64,000 nt of DNA, from assembly GCA_026018925.1 (NCBI GenBank), contig JAKSZU010000004.1:9520017-9584016 (forward strand). Reading direction: 5' to 3'. The position numbers and the translations under genes were made by a program. The notes under the pieces were generated by a model, which saw nothing but the letters and a program-made list of their open reading frames with translations, was not told the origin of the DNA and did not search any database. Source of the stretch: Tupaia tana (Eukaryota > Chordata > Mammalia > Scandentia > Tupaiidae). Shown here piece after piece: positions 32,696 to 42,700 of this stretch (position 1 is its first letter; each line of letters begins with the position of its first letter).

Positions 32696-33779
32696 ACGAT
32701 GTAGATTCATTTATTTTCCTGTTCCCCTCTAGTAAATACAACCGTAAACCCTGGAAATTCCAGAAAAGACAACTGAAGGAGAAGTCTGGTAAGAAGGTGA
32801 ACTATGTGCCAGCTCAAGAATCGAGGAACTGGCAGTGGCAGGTGTCTTACGTCCTTCCACCCAAAAGGAGAAACCCTCCCATTCTTCAAAAGATATTAGC
32901 AAACTGAACCTCATAATGTATAATAATAATTATATGCCATCTATGTTACTAATATATACCACGACCAAATGATATTTATTCAAAACTCAATCAATGTCAT
33001 CTGTCATACAAGCTAAAAAAAGAAGAAAAATCATATGATCACATGAATTTATACAGATAAAGCATTTGACAAAATTCTGCACCAATGTATGATAAAATAG
33101 CTCCAAAAAATAGGAATAGTGAGAAATTACCGCAACTTGACAAAAAGTGTCTTCAAAAAATCTCTCTCACACATGTTAATATCACATTTAATGGTAAAAG
33201 ATGAAGATTAGGAGCAACACACAGATATCCACTATCGCGATTCTTATTGGACAGAACCAGAAGTTGTAGCTATTGTAATATGGCAAAAAATAAATAAACA
33301 AAACATTTTAAAAAGAAATAAAAATAATAAGCATACAGATTGGAAAGTAAGAAATAAAACAAATCTATTTGCAGATGACAGGAGTAAATACATTAAAAAA
33401 TTTAACAAAAATATCTATTCAAAAACCTTCCTAGAATTAATAAGTGGGTTCAAAAACATTGCGATACAAGATTAATACCAAAAAGGCAATTGCATTTCTA
33501 TATACTAACACACGCTTATAAATATGCAAAAACCAGAAATAAAAGCACAGTATTTTGTATAGTAACTACAAACTAAAGAAAACACCTAAGTTTAAAGTTA
33601 AGAAAATATGTACAGAATCTAATATTGAAAATTACATAATTCTAATAAAAAATAAAAATATAAATAAATGGAGAAATATACCAAGTTCATCAATTGGAAG
33701 ACTCGACATAATAAAGATGTAAATTCTCCCCAAATTGATCTATATGTCTAAAAGAATTCTGTAAAAATTCCTGCAAGGT

Positions 33780-34050
33780 TTTTTTTTTTTTTTTTTTTTT
33801 TTGGAGAGGTTTTTTGCTATAGGGCACATGTGCTCGCCAGACAGAGAGAGACATAGAGACAGAAAGTGAGAAATCACCCCCCAGGGGGGATGGTCACACT
33901 GCAATCCCTTCTCCTCCATTCTCCTCTCGGGATCTTGTGCACACACGCACACGCGCCTGGCATGAGTTTTAAGCCACCGGGTCTGGGACGTGAACCACGG
34001 TCGACTACGTGGGAGTCCAGCGACATAGCCATTACGCTAACTGCTGGTTC
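33780..34050 (-). mobile_element. tRNA-derived SINE, long form (family A), young
   Basis: Reverse copy with a 22-nt T run, 'ggagaggttttttgctatag', near-consensus body and head ('gtcgactacgtgggagtcc', 'taactgctggttcc'). TSD not clear because both flanks are T-rich. Confidence 0.92.
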
Positions 34051-34210
34051 CCTTTTTTTTGAGACAAAGACAAGTTTATATTAAAAGTTAAAAGGAAAGA
34101 TATGGGCCCTAGAATAGCTAAGACAATTTTGACAAAGAATAAAACGGGAGAGATTGTCCACTATTGAGTTTTACTGCATAACCACAGTAATAAAAATTAG
34201 TGTAGTACTG

Positions 34211-34386
34211 GGGCTGGCAAGTGGCATGGTGGTTAAAGGTGCTGGACTCCCACATGGCTGACCACGGTTCAAGTCTCTGACCTGGTGGCTTGCTTTCTCA
34301 CCTCCTCTTTCTCTCTCTGTCTCTCTCTCTGATCAAACTGGAAAATAATAATGATAAAGTTAAATAAAATAATTCTTTAAAAAAAC
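34211..34386 (+). mobile_element. tRNA-derived SINE, short form (family B), complete
   Basis: The cleanest family B copy: 'gggctggcaagtggcatggt', 'ggttcaagtct', CT-rich stretch, 'gatcaaactggaaaataata', 'agttaaataaaataattc'. Exact 16-bp TSD 'aattagtgtagtactg' at 34195-34210 and 34387-34402. It defines the length (about 176 bp) and tail of the family. Confidence 0.95.
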
Positions 34387-34633
34387 AATTAGTGTAGTAC
34401 TGATGAAACCAAAAGTAAACAGATCAATGTAAAAGAAGAGAAGACCCACACAAATATGTCCAAATGATTTCTGACAAAAGTACAAAATCAATTAAATGGA
34501 TGTAAACAGGCATTTCAACAAATGGTGCTGGACATCCATAGGCAAGAAAATAAACTTCAACTTAAATCTCACATCTTGAACAAAAATTGACTCAAAATGA
34601 ATCATAGACATCAATATGAAATGTAGAGCTTAT

Positions 34634-34639
<6 letters not shown>

Positions 34640-34672
<33 letters not shown>
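34640..34672. repeat. (GA)n microsatellite
   Basis: Uninterrupted AG dinucleotides within old L1 sequence. Confidence 0.9.
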
Positions 34673-34675
<3 letters not shown>

Positions 34676-35301
34676 CATTAGGAACTAGGGCTAAGCAAAG
34701 GGTTTTTGCACTCGACACCAAAAGCATGATCTGTAAAAGGAAAAACTTCGTGCTTTGAATTTTATCAAAATCTAAAACTTTTTCCTCTATGGGAGACTAG
34801 ATGAAAATATAAGATTGGAAGAAAATATTTGCCCACCACATATCCAGCAAAAGACTAAAAACTAAAAACTATATACACTTTTCCTCAAAACTCAACAGTG
34901 AAAAACCAAACAATCCAATTAGAAAATGAATGAAAAACATGAACAAATATTTTACCATAGAGGATACACGGATATAAAATGAATAGGTGAAAATATGTTG
35001 AATATCACTATGTAGGGCAAATGCAAAGTGAAATCCCACTGTACACCTATTAGAATGGTTAAAATAAGAAATAGTGAAAACAAAATGCTGACAAGGATGC
35101 AGAGAAACTGGATCACTCATACACTGCTATGGGAATATAAAATGTTACAGTCCCTCTGGAAAAGAGTCTGGCAGTATCTTTGAAAACTAAACATGCAATT
35201 ATCATAAAATCCAGCAATTGCACTCTTGGGCATTTATCCCAGAAAAATAAAAAATTTATGTTCATGCAAAAACCTATACATGAATGCTCCTAGCACCTTT
35301 A

Positions 35302-35427
35302 TTTTTTAAAATTTATTTTATACATTCACTATACATCACTACAGCTTGTAAAGTGAATTTACCCAACCTGAATACACTTCACACCTGTCCAGTTGAAGAT
35401 ACTATACGCATTATCATCAACAGATCT
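35302..35427 (-). mobile_element. Very short L1 3' end insertion
   Basis: Only the last ~120 bp of the younger L1 3' UTR, in reverse ('tatacatcactacagcttg', 'acacttcacacctgtccag', 'cgcattatcatcaacag'). TSD 'tagcaccttta' at 35291-35301 and 35428-35438 inside the older L1. An extreme 5' truncation. Confidence 0.9.
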
Positions 35428-36052
35428 TAGCACCTTTAATTCTAACAGCCAATACTTGGTATCAGCCTGGCTATTTGCCAGCAGGTGAACAGCTAAGGGA
35501 GTGTGGTGGTATCATGGAATACACCTACCGTGGAATACCACCAATAAAAAGAACAAACTTACAATGTGTCCAACAGCTTGGATGAATTTCCAGGAAATCA
35601 TGTTGAATGAAGTAAGGTAATCACAACGGCTATATACATTGTGGGATTCCCCTTATGTAACATTTTTGAAATGACAAACTTTTAAAAATTGAAGACATAT
35701 TAATGGTGAGCAGGGGCAAGGGAAGGGGGAAGTGAAGAGGGTAAGGAGGTAAATATGGCATTAAAAGGGCAATACAAGAGTCTGTGGTTTTGGAACTATT
35801 CAGTATTTTTTTTCCCTCATTGTTGTACTTTTACTCAATTGACACACTCAATGTATGTATTCTTTGGAGCTATTCAGTATCTTTATTGTGGTGGTAAATA
35901 CATGAACCTATACAGATGATAAACTTGTATAAACTCACTCTCACACACATACACACACACAAAATCACACACATAAACGAGTGCAAATAAAACTGGGGAA
36001 ATCTGAGACTGATTGGTTTTATCAGTGTTACTTTCCTGGGCAAGAGATTTTT

Positions 36053-36111
36053 CCCTTCCTTCCTTCCTTCCTTCCTTCCTTCCTTCCTTCCTTCCTTCCT
36101 TCCTTCCTTCC

Positions 36112-36159
<48 letters not shown>

Positions 36160-36370
36160 TTCTTTCTTTCTTTCTTTCTTTTCTTTCTCTTTTTCTTTTT
36201 CCTTCTATTCTTCCTTCCTTTCTTTTTTCTCTTTTCTTTTCTTTGTTTCTTCTTCCATCCTTCTTTCCTTTATCTTTTCTGTTCCTTTCTTTTCTTTTTT
36301 TATCTCTCTCTCCTTTCCCTTCCTTCTTCCTTAACCTTTTGTTTCTTTGTTTGTTTGTTTGTTTGTTTGT
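36053..36370. repeat. Long polypyrimidine tract: (TTCC)n, (CT)n, (TTTC)n, imperfect
   Basis: About 310 bp almost free of purines on the plus strand: (CCTT)n to 36114, (CT)n 36115-36153, (CTTT)n to about 36187, then mixed C/T with sparse G/A, and (TTTG)n near 36345-36370. It translates into meaningless Lys/Arg/Glu- or Ser/Phe/Leu-rich open frames. Confidence 0.95.
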
Positions 36371-36616
36371 TTTTTTTAGAGCTAGATATTTTTTGCTATA
36401 GGGCATGTACACTCACTAGAGAGCCAGAGAACAAGAAATTACCCCCTAGGAGGTATGACCACACCACAGTCCCCTCTCATCCATTCTCCTCTCAAGATTT
36501 TGGACATGCACGCACACACGCATCAATGTGAGTTTTAAGCCACCTGGTCCAGGACTCGAATCACAGTCAACTACGTGGGAGTCCAGCAAGTAACCATTAC
36601 ACCGTCTGTTTGTCCC
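36371..36616 (-). mobile_element. tRNA-derived SINE, long form (family A)
   Basis: Reverse copy at the end of the polypyrimidine tract: 'attttttgctatagggcatg', reduced CT-rich stretch, 'tctcctctcaagattttgg', head 'caactacgtgggagtccag'. Confidence 0.87.
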
Positions 36617-36619
36617 CCC

Positions 36620-37230
36620 CTTTTAACATTTAAAAAACCACTTTACCAAAGTATGATTGACTTCTAAAAAGCTGTAGATACTTAATGTATACAACTTAAT
36701 GAGTTTAGGAATAAATATACACCCAAGAGACGGTCACTACCATCAAGACCATAAACATATTCATCACCTCTGAAGTTTCTGCCGATCTTCATTATCATTA
36801 TCATCACCATCGTCATAATAATCATCATTGGCATTTGGTGATAAGAACATTTAGCATAAGATCTATCCTCCAGGCAAATTTTAAATATACAACATAGTAT
36901 CATTAGCTATAGGCACCATATTGTACAGATTTCTAGAACTTATTGAACTTCTGTAGTTGAAACTTTGTACACTTTAATCATCTTACAATTGGATATAAAT
37001 CTATAATTATCTCAATGAAAATTTCTATTAAAAATCAATTTGTAAACAACATATCTAAGCCCAACTTTATCAATAATGTTAAATATGTAAGGATTTCAAT
37101 TAAAAGGGAGATATTTCAGAATGATTTAAAAAATGGCCTAGTTACATGTTTTCTATAATATATACACTTTACATACAAAGCCATACATAGTTTTAAAGTA
37201 TTTTTTTAAAGGAAAAGTATTTGCTATGCA
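36620..37230. repeat. Ancient AT-rich repeat relic, probably L1-derived
   Basis: 'ccactttaccaaagtatgattg', 'gtatacaacttaatgag' and 'tcatcacctctgaag' recall an old L1/MER-type repeat. Family uncertain. Confidence 0.3.
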
Positions 37231-37237
37231 TAAACAC

Positions 37238-37508
37238 TTTTTTTTTTATTTTGGAGAGGTTTTTGCTATAGGGCACATGCGCTCACCAGATAGACAGAGA
37301 GAGAGAGAGACAGAGAGACAGAAAGCAAGAAATTACCCCTTGGAGGATGGCCATGCCGCAATCCCTTCTCCTCCACTCTCCTCTCAGGATCCTGGGAATG
37401 CACACACACGCGCCCGTTTTGAGTTTCAAGCCACCAGGTCCAGGAAGCAAACTGCGGTCAACTACATGGGAGTCCAGCGACATAGCCATTACGCTAACTG
37501 CTGGTCCC
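37238..37508 (-). mobile_element. tRNA-derived SINE, long form (family A)
   Basis: Reverse copy: 'ggagaggtttttgctatagg', body, head 'catagccattacgctaactg' and 'ctggtcccc'. Near consensus. Confidence 0.92.
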
Positions 37509-37719
37509 CATACACACATCTTAAAATAGACTTTAAGACAGATTTTTAAAAATGTATAAAGTGTCAATACTTTAGGAAAACATGTGGATAGATATATAAA
37601 GCTTTAAAATACAGAAATAAAAATCAATAGAATTAAGGACAAAATAGAAAAATACATAGTATTTCATAGTAATAGAATAACCAGACTTTCAAAAATCAAT
37701 AGGTATTGAAAAGATCTAA

Positions 37720-37923
37720 GAGAGTAGGAAAGGAAATTTGAGGGAAAAAACAGAGGTAAGACATTTGTGGGACATAGATATGGTTTACTACCTGTTGATG
37801 ATGATATGCATAGTATTCTCATCTGGGCTGGTCTGAGGTGTATATAATGCTGGGTAAAGTATCTTTACACTCTAAATGATGTATAGTGATGTATTGTATA
37901 AATAATAATAATAATAATAATAA

Positions 37924-37954
<31 letters not shown>

Positions 37955-37962
37955 AAGAAGAA
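37720..37962 (+). mobile_element. L1 3' end insertion with (AAT)n(AAG)n tail
   Basis: Only the L1 3' UTR is present ('gacatttgtgggacataga', 'tactacctgttgatgatg'), followed by a patterned tail. TSD 'gaaaagatctaa' at 37708-37719 and 37963-37974. Confidence 0.92.
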
Positions 37963-37979
37963 GAAAAGATCTAAATGAT

Positions 37980-38345
37980 ACTTCCAACTGCTTTGACCTA
38001 ATGTGATAGAAAACACATGCTTTGTAGGGTACATATATTGTTCACTAACATAGATAATATGCTAGCAGGGAAAAACAGGCCTCTACAAAATGTCAACATA
38101 TTAAAATATTACCAAAAATATTCTTTAACCAAAATAATAAATACTAATATTGAGATATATAGAAAATTCATAAGTCTTTCTAAATCAAACAATATTTCAA
38201 ATGATTCATGTCCTAAAAGAAATCACAAAGGAAATTGGAAACTAGTTCATAGTGAATGATAATAAGAACACAACATATCAAAATTTGTGGCATGCATTTA
38301 AAGCAGTGTTAGGATGGGATATCAATTAGCTCTAACTACTTATAT
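37980..38345 (+). mobile_element. Old L1 ORF2 fragment
   Basis: 'ccaactgctttgacctaatg', 'aaatcacaaaggaaattgg', 'cacaacatatcaaaatttg' and 'aaagcagtgttaggatgg' are typical of ORF2 just after the endonuclease region. Together with the sequence before the 37.7-kb insertion it forms one decayed L1 piece. Confidence 0.7.
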
Positions 38346-39029
38346 TAGACTGGTTGAAAGAAGATATGAAAGGAGTACTAGTTTTGGTTAAGCATACTTC
38401 ACCTTGCCTCTTCCACTGAATGCAGCTTTAAAATTTGGACAGAATATATAGAGCAGCTATCTGAAGACTCAAAAGAAAATAGTAGCAAACAGATTAGGAA
38501 ATTAAAAAAGAATGCAAAGTACCACTAAACTGGTAATTAATTTACCTGTTATTTTCTGTTTTAGTATTTCCTGATTTAATATCAATGGAGTCCCAAAATG
38601 GAAGTGAGCACTGGGGTGCAGAAAAAGAGAGAAGCCATCTAGTTCTGGCTACAGAGATGGAAAGGGGAAGTTAACGCAGAGTGAACAAATAAAACTTTAC
38701 TTTGGTTCCAAAAAGATGGAGAAAAAAATCTCATTGATTTTTTTCATCCTTTTTTCTCATGGAGCTTGGCCCTGGATGTTGGCACAGTTACAGAAATATA
38801 TGGCAAAATAGGGTAACTATGGTGTATATCATGCTCCAACTTGTTGGCCAGAGAACCAAAAAGGGGTGCTCCAGGAATCAAAAGGTATCAGGAAAATCAG
38901 AGAGGCAGGAACTAAATAAGGCAATCTTATAAAATTGTTTTAAACCCCTAGGCTCACTCTCAAGCTGCACATGTATGAATATAATTTTTTGACAATTCAT
39001 AATAGAGCATAAAACTGAAAATGTGAGAG

Positions 39030-39211
39030 AGATGAATACTCTCTACAGGGTCTGGTCAAACTGTGATCCCATTCCGCCAGTGTTGAATCTTAGGCACTCA
39101 TGCGCATGCCTGGCGTGTTTGAGGCTGACTGGGGTAGGGATTCAAATTGTGATTACCATGTGAGATCCAGCTTCCCTTCAATACTGCATTACCTCTGTAC
39201 CCTGGGCCAGG
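39030..39211 (-). mobile_element. tRNA-derived SINE, long form (family A), old and truncated
   Basis: Reverse and strongly diverged: 'ttgaatcttaggcactcatg', 'gcgcatgcctggcgtgttt', 'gattaccatgtgagatccag', 'ctgtaccctgggcc'. The 3' half has been lost or has decayed. Confidence 0.65.
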
Positions 39212-39226
39212 GTATGAATCCGATCT

Positions 39227-39680
39227 CTTTTTTCCATTTCTTCTTTATTTTCTTACTTTTAAAATTCAATCACTGTACATTTTTATACCATACAAAATGA
39301 ATTATCCCAGCATAAATACTCTGTATATTTATTCTATCAAAGATATTACCATACACATTATCATCAACGGTTAATTTTTCATTTTTGTATCCATTAAATG
39401 TTTTGCTTCTTTATTTCCTTTTATTCCCTCCCTCAAACCCACCTTCATTTCCTTCTCTCTTCCCACACTGTCCGTAGTATCCACATTGCTCTCCATGTTT
39501 TTATACCTCCATTCTTTCTGTTTCTGCCATAAAGTCCAGACATCTGGTATATTGGGGGGGGGGGGGGCATACAATACTCAGCTATGTAAAAAAATTAGAC
39601 CCTGGAATTTGATAAAAAGTGGAAGAATATGGAAGATTTGATGCTAAGTAAAGCAAATCAGATTATGAAAGAAAGGCATT
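39227..39680 (-). mobile_element. L1 with 5' inversion (twin-primed insertion)
   Basis: 39227-39553 is antisense L1 3' UTR; 39568-39680 is sense-strand L1 from just upstream of it ('caatactcagctatg', 'gatgctaagtaaagcaaatc', 'gaaaggcattgtatg'). The two meet at a run of 14 G (39554-39567). The probable TSD is 'gtatgaatccgatct' (39212-39226) and 'gtatgaatacaatct' (39681-39695), 13 of 15 matching. This is the classic twin-priming structure. Confidence 0.88.
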
Positions 39681-40734
39681 GTATGAATACAATCTTAATC
39701 AGCATGTCAAAGAATTTGGGAATTAAACTAATAGACCAACACTCAGGTTCAAGACTAGCCTCTAGGTGGCACCCATGGTGGATCAATTCAAGTTGCACAG
39801 CAAAAGCTTTGAAAGCTGAACTAACATTGGCATAATGACTCAGAGAAGTCCTGAACTTGACACCTGATGCTAACCAGATTGATTGCCTGTTAATAGAATA
39901 TCAACATTTGCATAACATTTAAATAAGAGTCAACATTTTGTGATATAATATTAAAAACATTCAGAGTACAATAAAGAAGTACTCATTATAAAAAAAAAAT
40001 AAAGAAAATCTCAACTTTCATGGTAAAAGACAATCAATAGATATCAGCATTTAAGATAGCACAGATGTTAGAATTATCTCACAAAAACTTAAAGTAACTG
40101 TTATAAAAATGTTCCAGTAGGCAATGTATACATTCTCAAACTGAATTATAAAATTAAAAAGTCATATCAAATAAATAGTAAAAACAAAGAAAAAACACAT
40201 GGAAATTTTTGAACTGAAAAACGTAATAAATGAAATGCAAAACTCGGTGAATGAGGCCAATTGCAGAATGGAGAGATAAAGGAAAGAAGGAACTTGAAGA
40301 TAGATCAACGTAAGTATATAATCCAAACAAAAAAGAGAAAATAGTTGGAAAAAAAAATAAACCGAGTCTCAGGGACCTGTGTAATAATAGCAAAATGTCT
40401 AAAATTTGTATGACTGGAGTCCTAGAAAGACCTAAGAAACACGTTTGTCCTGAAGAAGCAGTTGAAGAAATAATGGCTGAAAATTCCTCAGACTTGATGA
40501 AAGAAATGAATCTATAAATCCAAGAAGGCAACAAAATCCAAGTAGAATAAAGTAAAGAAGACCCACACTGAGACAATTTATAATCAAATTGTCGAAAGCC
40601 AAAGGGAACATTGAAAGAAGAGAAGCTTTACATAAAAAGACCTTTAATGTGATTAACAGCTGATTTCTTATTAGACACTATGGAAGCAAGATGGTAGTGG
40701 AATGGTATATTTAAAGTACTGAAAGAAAATAACA

Positions 40735-41508
40735 TGTAGGTTCCTTAAAAACCTAAAAATAGAGTAGCGTATGACCCAGTAATTTTACTCCTTGATATTT
40801 ACCACAGGATAGGAAAACAGTCAGAAAGACACTTGCACACCCATGCAGCAATTATTCATAATTGCTAAGACATGGAATCAACCTAAGTGTCCAAGAAAAG
40901 ATGACTGGATTGAAAAACTGTGCCACATATGTACTATGGAATAGTGCTCAGCCATAAGGAACGATGAGACTCTCTCATTTGATTCAAAGTGAATGAATAT
41001 AGAAGAGTTAGTGCTAAGTGAAGTAAGTCAAGCTATGAAAGACAGTGTTTGTCTCATTCCACTTAGCATTACATTTTGCATATTTGTTCACTTTATATCA
41101 AAAAACATGTTGTTCACTGTAAAGATGTACAGTGATTAAATGTAAACAAAAAAATTTCAAAAAAGCAAGACAAACATGTGTATCCCTGCTCAGTATGTAC
41201 TGAATGTCTGCACTTTATGGCAGAAATCAAAAGATCCAAAGTAGGGGAAAAAAGTGTGTAATAAATAATAGAGACTGCATGGGAGGAAAGTGGATAGTAG
41301 AGGAGGGGTAGGAGGGGCTCAGAGAAAAAACACTTAACAGACAAAAGAATGTACAGTTCTTTCTTGAAAATGATGTATATGGTAGTATCTTTAATTTGAT
41401 TGTCACATACTGCATGCATACTTTGAAAAATCATACTGTGTGCTACAGAGATATACACTTATTGATTGTAAATTAGAAGTCATAAAATAAAATTTAAACA
41501 GAAAAAAA
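40735..41508 (+). mobile_element. L1 3' fragment inside old L1 ORF1
   Basis: ORF2 end and 3' UTR ('ttgctaagacatggaatcaac', 'tactatggaatagtgctcag', 'tgcttgaaaatgatgtatatg'-like 3' UTR) ending near 'aaaataaaatttaaac'. An extra 3'-end-like piece at 41080-41160 lies inside, so it may be two fragments or a rearranged copy. The old ORF1 resumes at about 41509. Confidence 0.8.
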
Positions 41509-42064
41509 TGCCCATCAAGAATCTTATATCTGGCAAAACTATTTTTTCAAAATTTAAGGAGAAATTAAGACATTCTCAGACTTTGATGATGTACTTTCAC
41601 TGATAGGTGGGGCATCTAGGTAAAAGAAAATAAGAAATATGGGGCCTGAAAACCAACCACACCTATCAGACATATGTGGAACACTCCATCCAATAACAGT
41701 AGAAGACACAATTCTCTAGAGCATGTGGACCATCCTTAAGGACAGACCATATTAGGCCACAAAACAAGTCTCAATAAACTTTTCCTTTTGTTTATATTAA
41801 AATCACACAAGGTATATTTTCTGACCACAAGGAAATGAAGCTTCATCAATAGCAGTAAGGAAACTAGAAAGTTCATAAATAGGTAGAAATAAGACAACAC
41901 ACTTTTAAACAACCAGTGAGTCTGAAAGAGATCACCAGAGAAATTAGAAAATACTTCAGAGATAAATGTAAATGAAAACACAACATGCCAAACTTATGGA
42001 GTGCAGTAATGGTAATACTCATAGAGAAATACATATCTCTAAATTTTTATGTTAAAAAAGAAGG

Positions 42065-42136
42065 AAGAAGGAGGCTGAGGCAGGAGTATAAAGAATTTGA
42101 GGTCAGCCTGGGCAACACAGAGAGACCCTGTCTCTT

Positions 42137-42228
<92 letters not shown>

Positions 42229-42240
42229 GAAAGAAAAAAT
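42065..42240 (+). mobile_element. 7SL-derived (Alu-monomer-like) SINE with (GA)n(GAAA)n tail
   Basis: 'ggaggctgaggcaggag' followed by 'tttgaggtcagcctgggcaa' and 'cacagagagaccctgtctct' is the right part of a 7SL/Alu-type monomer; the left part is missing. The tail is (GA)n then (GAAA)n. Probable TSD 'aaaaaagaagg' at 42054-42064 and 42241-42251. 7SL-derived SINEs are known from Euarchontoglires only. Confidence 0.75.
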
Positions 42241-42251
42241 AAAAAAGAAGG

Positions 42252-42700
42252 GGACCACCAAAGACCCTCTGCCCAGACTTCACCTTCCTCCTCCCTAGTC
42301 TAGCCAGGTGCCAGGATAAACCAATCAGCAGCCATCTATACCTGAGTTCCTTGCAGCCCCATTCAGGGATTTCAACCACCAAAGACCTTCTGCCCAGATT
42401 TCACCCTCCTGCTCCCCAGTCTAGTCAGCAGCCAGGATAAACCAATCAGCAGCCATCTATACCTGAGTTCCTTCTGGCTCCATTCAGGGATTTTGACCAC
42501 CAAAGATTTCTTTTCCTTTTCTTTTTACCTTTCTCACTTTTCTGCTCAGCCTCCACACACTGATTTTCTAGACAGGTCTAGGTTTTCAGGAGCCAAATGT
42601 CTGAATACTTTTAGGGTCAGATTAATTCTCAATTTTCATTGAATCAGTTGTGCAAAAGGAGAAAAATGATACTGTTTATAGACTGTGGGTCACCACCTTC
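42252..42700 (+). mobile_element. L1 5' UTR with 121-bp monomers
   Basis: 'ccaccaaagacc' begins at 42255 and again at 42376, and a third start 'ccaccaaag' lies at 42497, giving an exact period of 121 bp. The two full units agree at most positions ('accaatcagcagccatctat', 'acctgagttcctt'). They sit immediately upstream of an L1 ORF1 in the same orientation, so they are L1 promoter-type monomers, unlike those of the left-edge L1. Confidence 0.8.

Larger units (their letters stand above)
32910..36000 (+). mobile_element. Old L1 (ORF2 to 3' UTR), interrupted by three insertions
   Basis: L1 ORF2 wording begins at about 32990 ('tcatatgatcacatgaattt', 'caccaatgtatgataaaatag'), continues through 33779, resumes at 34060-34210 and 34387-35290 ('atggtgctggacatccatag', 'aatgctgacaaggatgcaga'), and ends in an old L1 3' UTR (35440-36000: 'attgtggtggtaaatacatg', 'aacttgtataaactc'). 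A family A SINE, a family B SINE and a tiny L1 3' end interrupt it. The coding frames are destroyed. The divergence marks it as much older than the L1 at the left edge. Confidence 0.8.
38400..42053 (+). mobile_element. Old L1 (5' UTR, ORF1, start of ORF2) dissected by three insertions
   Basis: 5' UTR-like sequence at 38570-39000 and 39696-39990; ORF1 at about 40150-40735 and 41509-41590, recognisable by 'cagacttgatgaaagaaatg', 'gattaacagctgatttc' and 'aagaatcttatatctggc'; an ORF2 endonuclease/linker piece at 41640-42053 ('gaccatattaggccacaaaac'). It is interrupted by a SINE (39030-39211), an inverted L1 (39227-39680) and an L1 3' end (about 40735-41508). All frames are broken. Confidence 0.72.

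Noticed and set aside
35870-36531. Lys/Arg/Glu-rich and Ser/Phe/Leu-rich long open frames
   Set aside because: Produced by the polypyrimidine microsatellite; low complexity, not genes.
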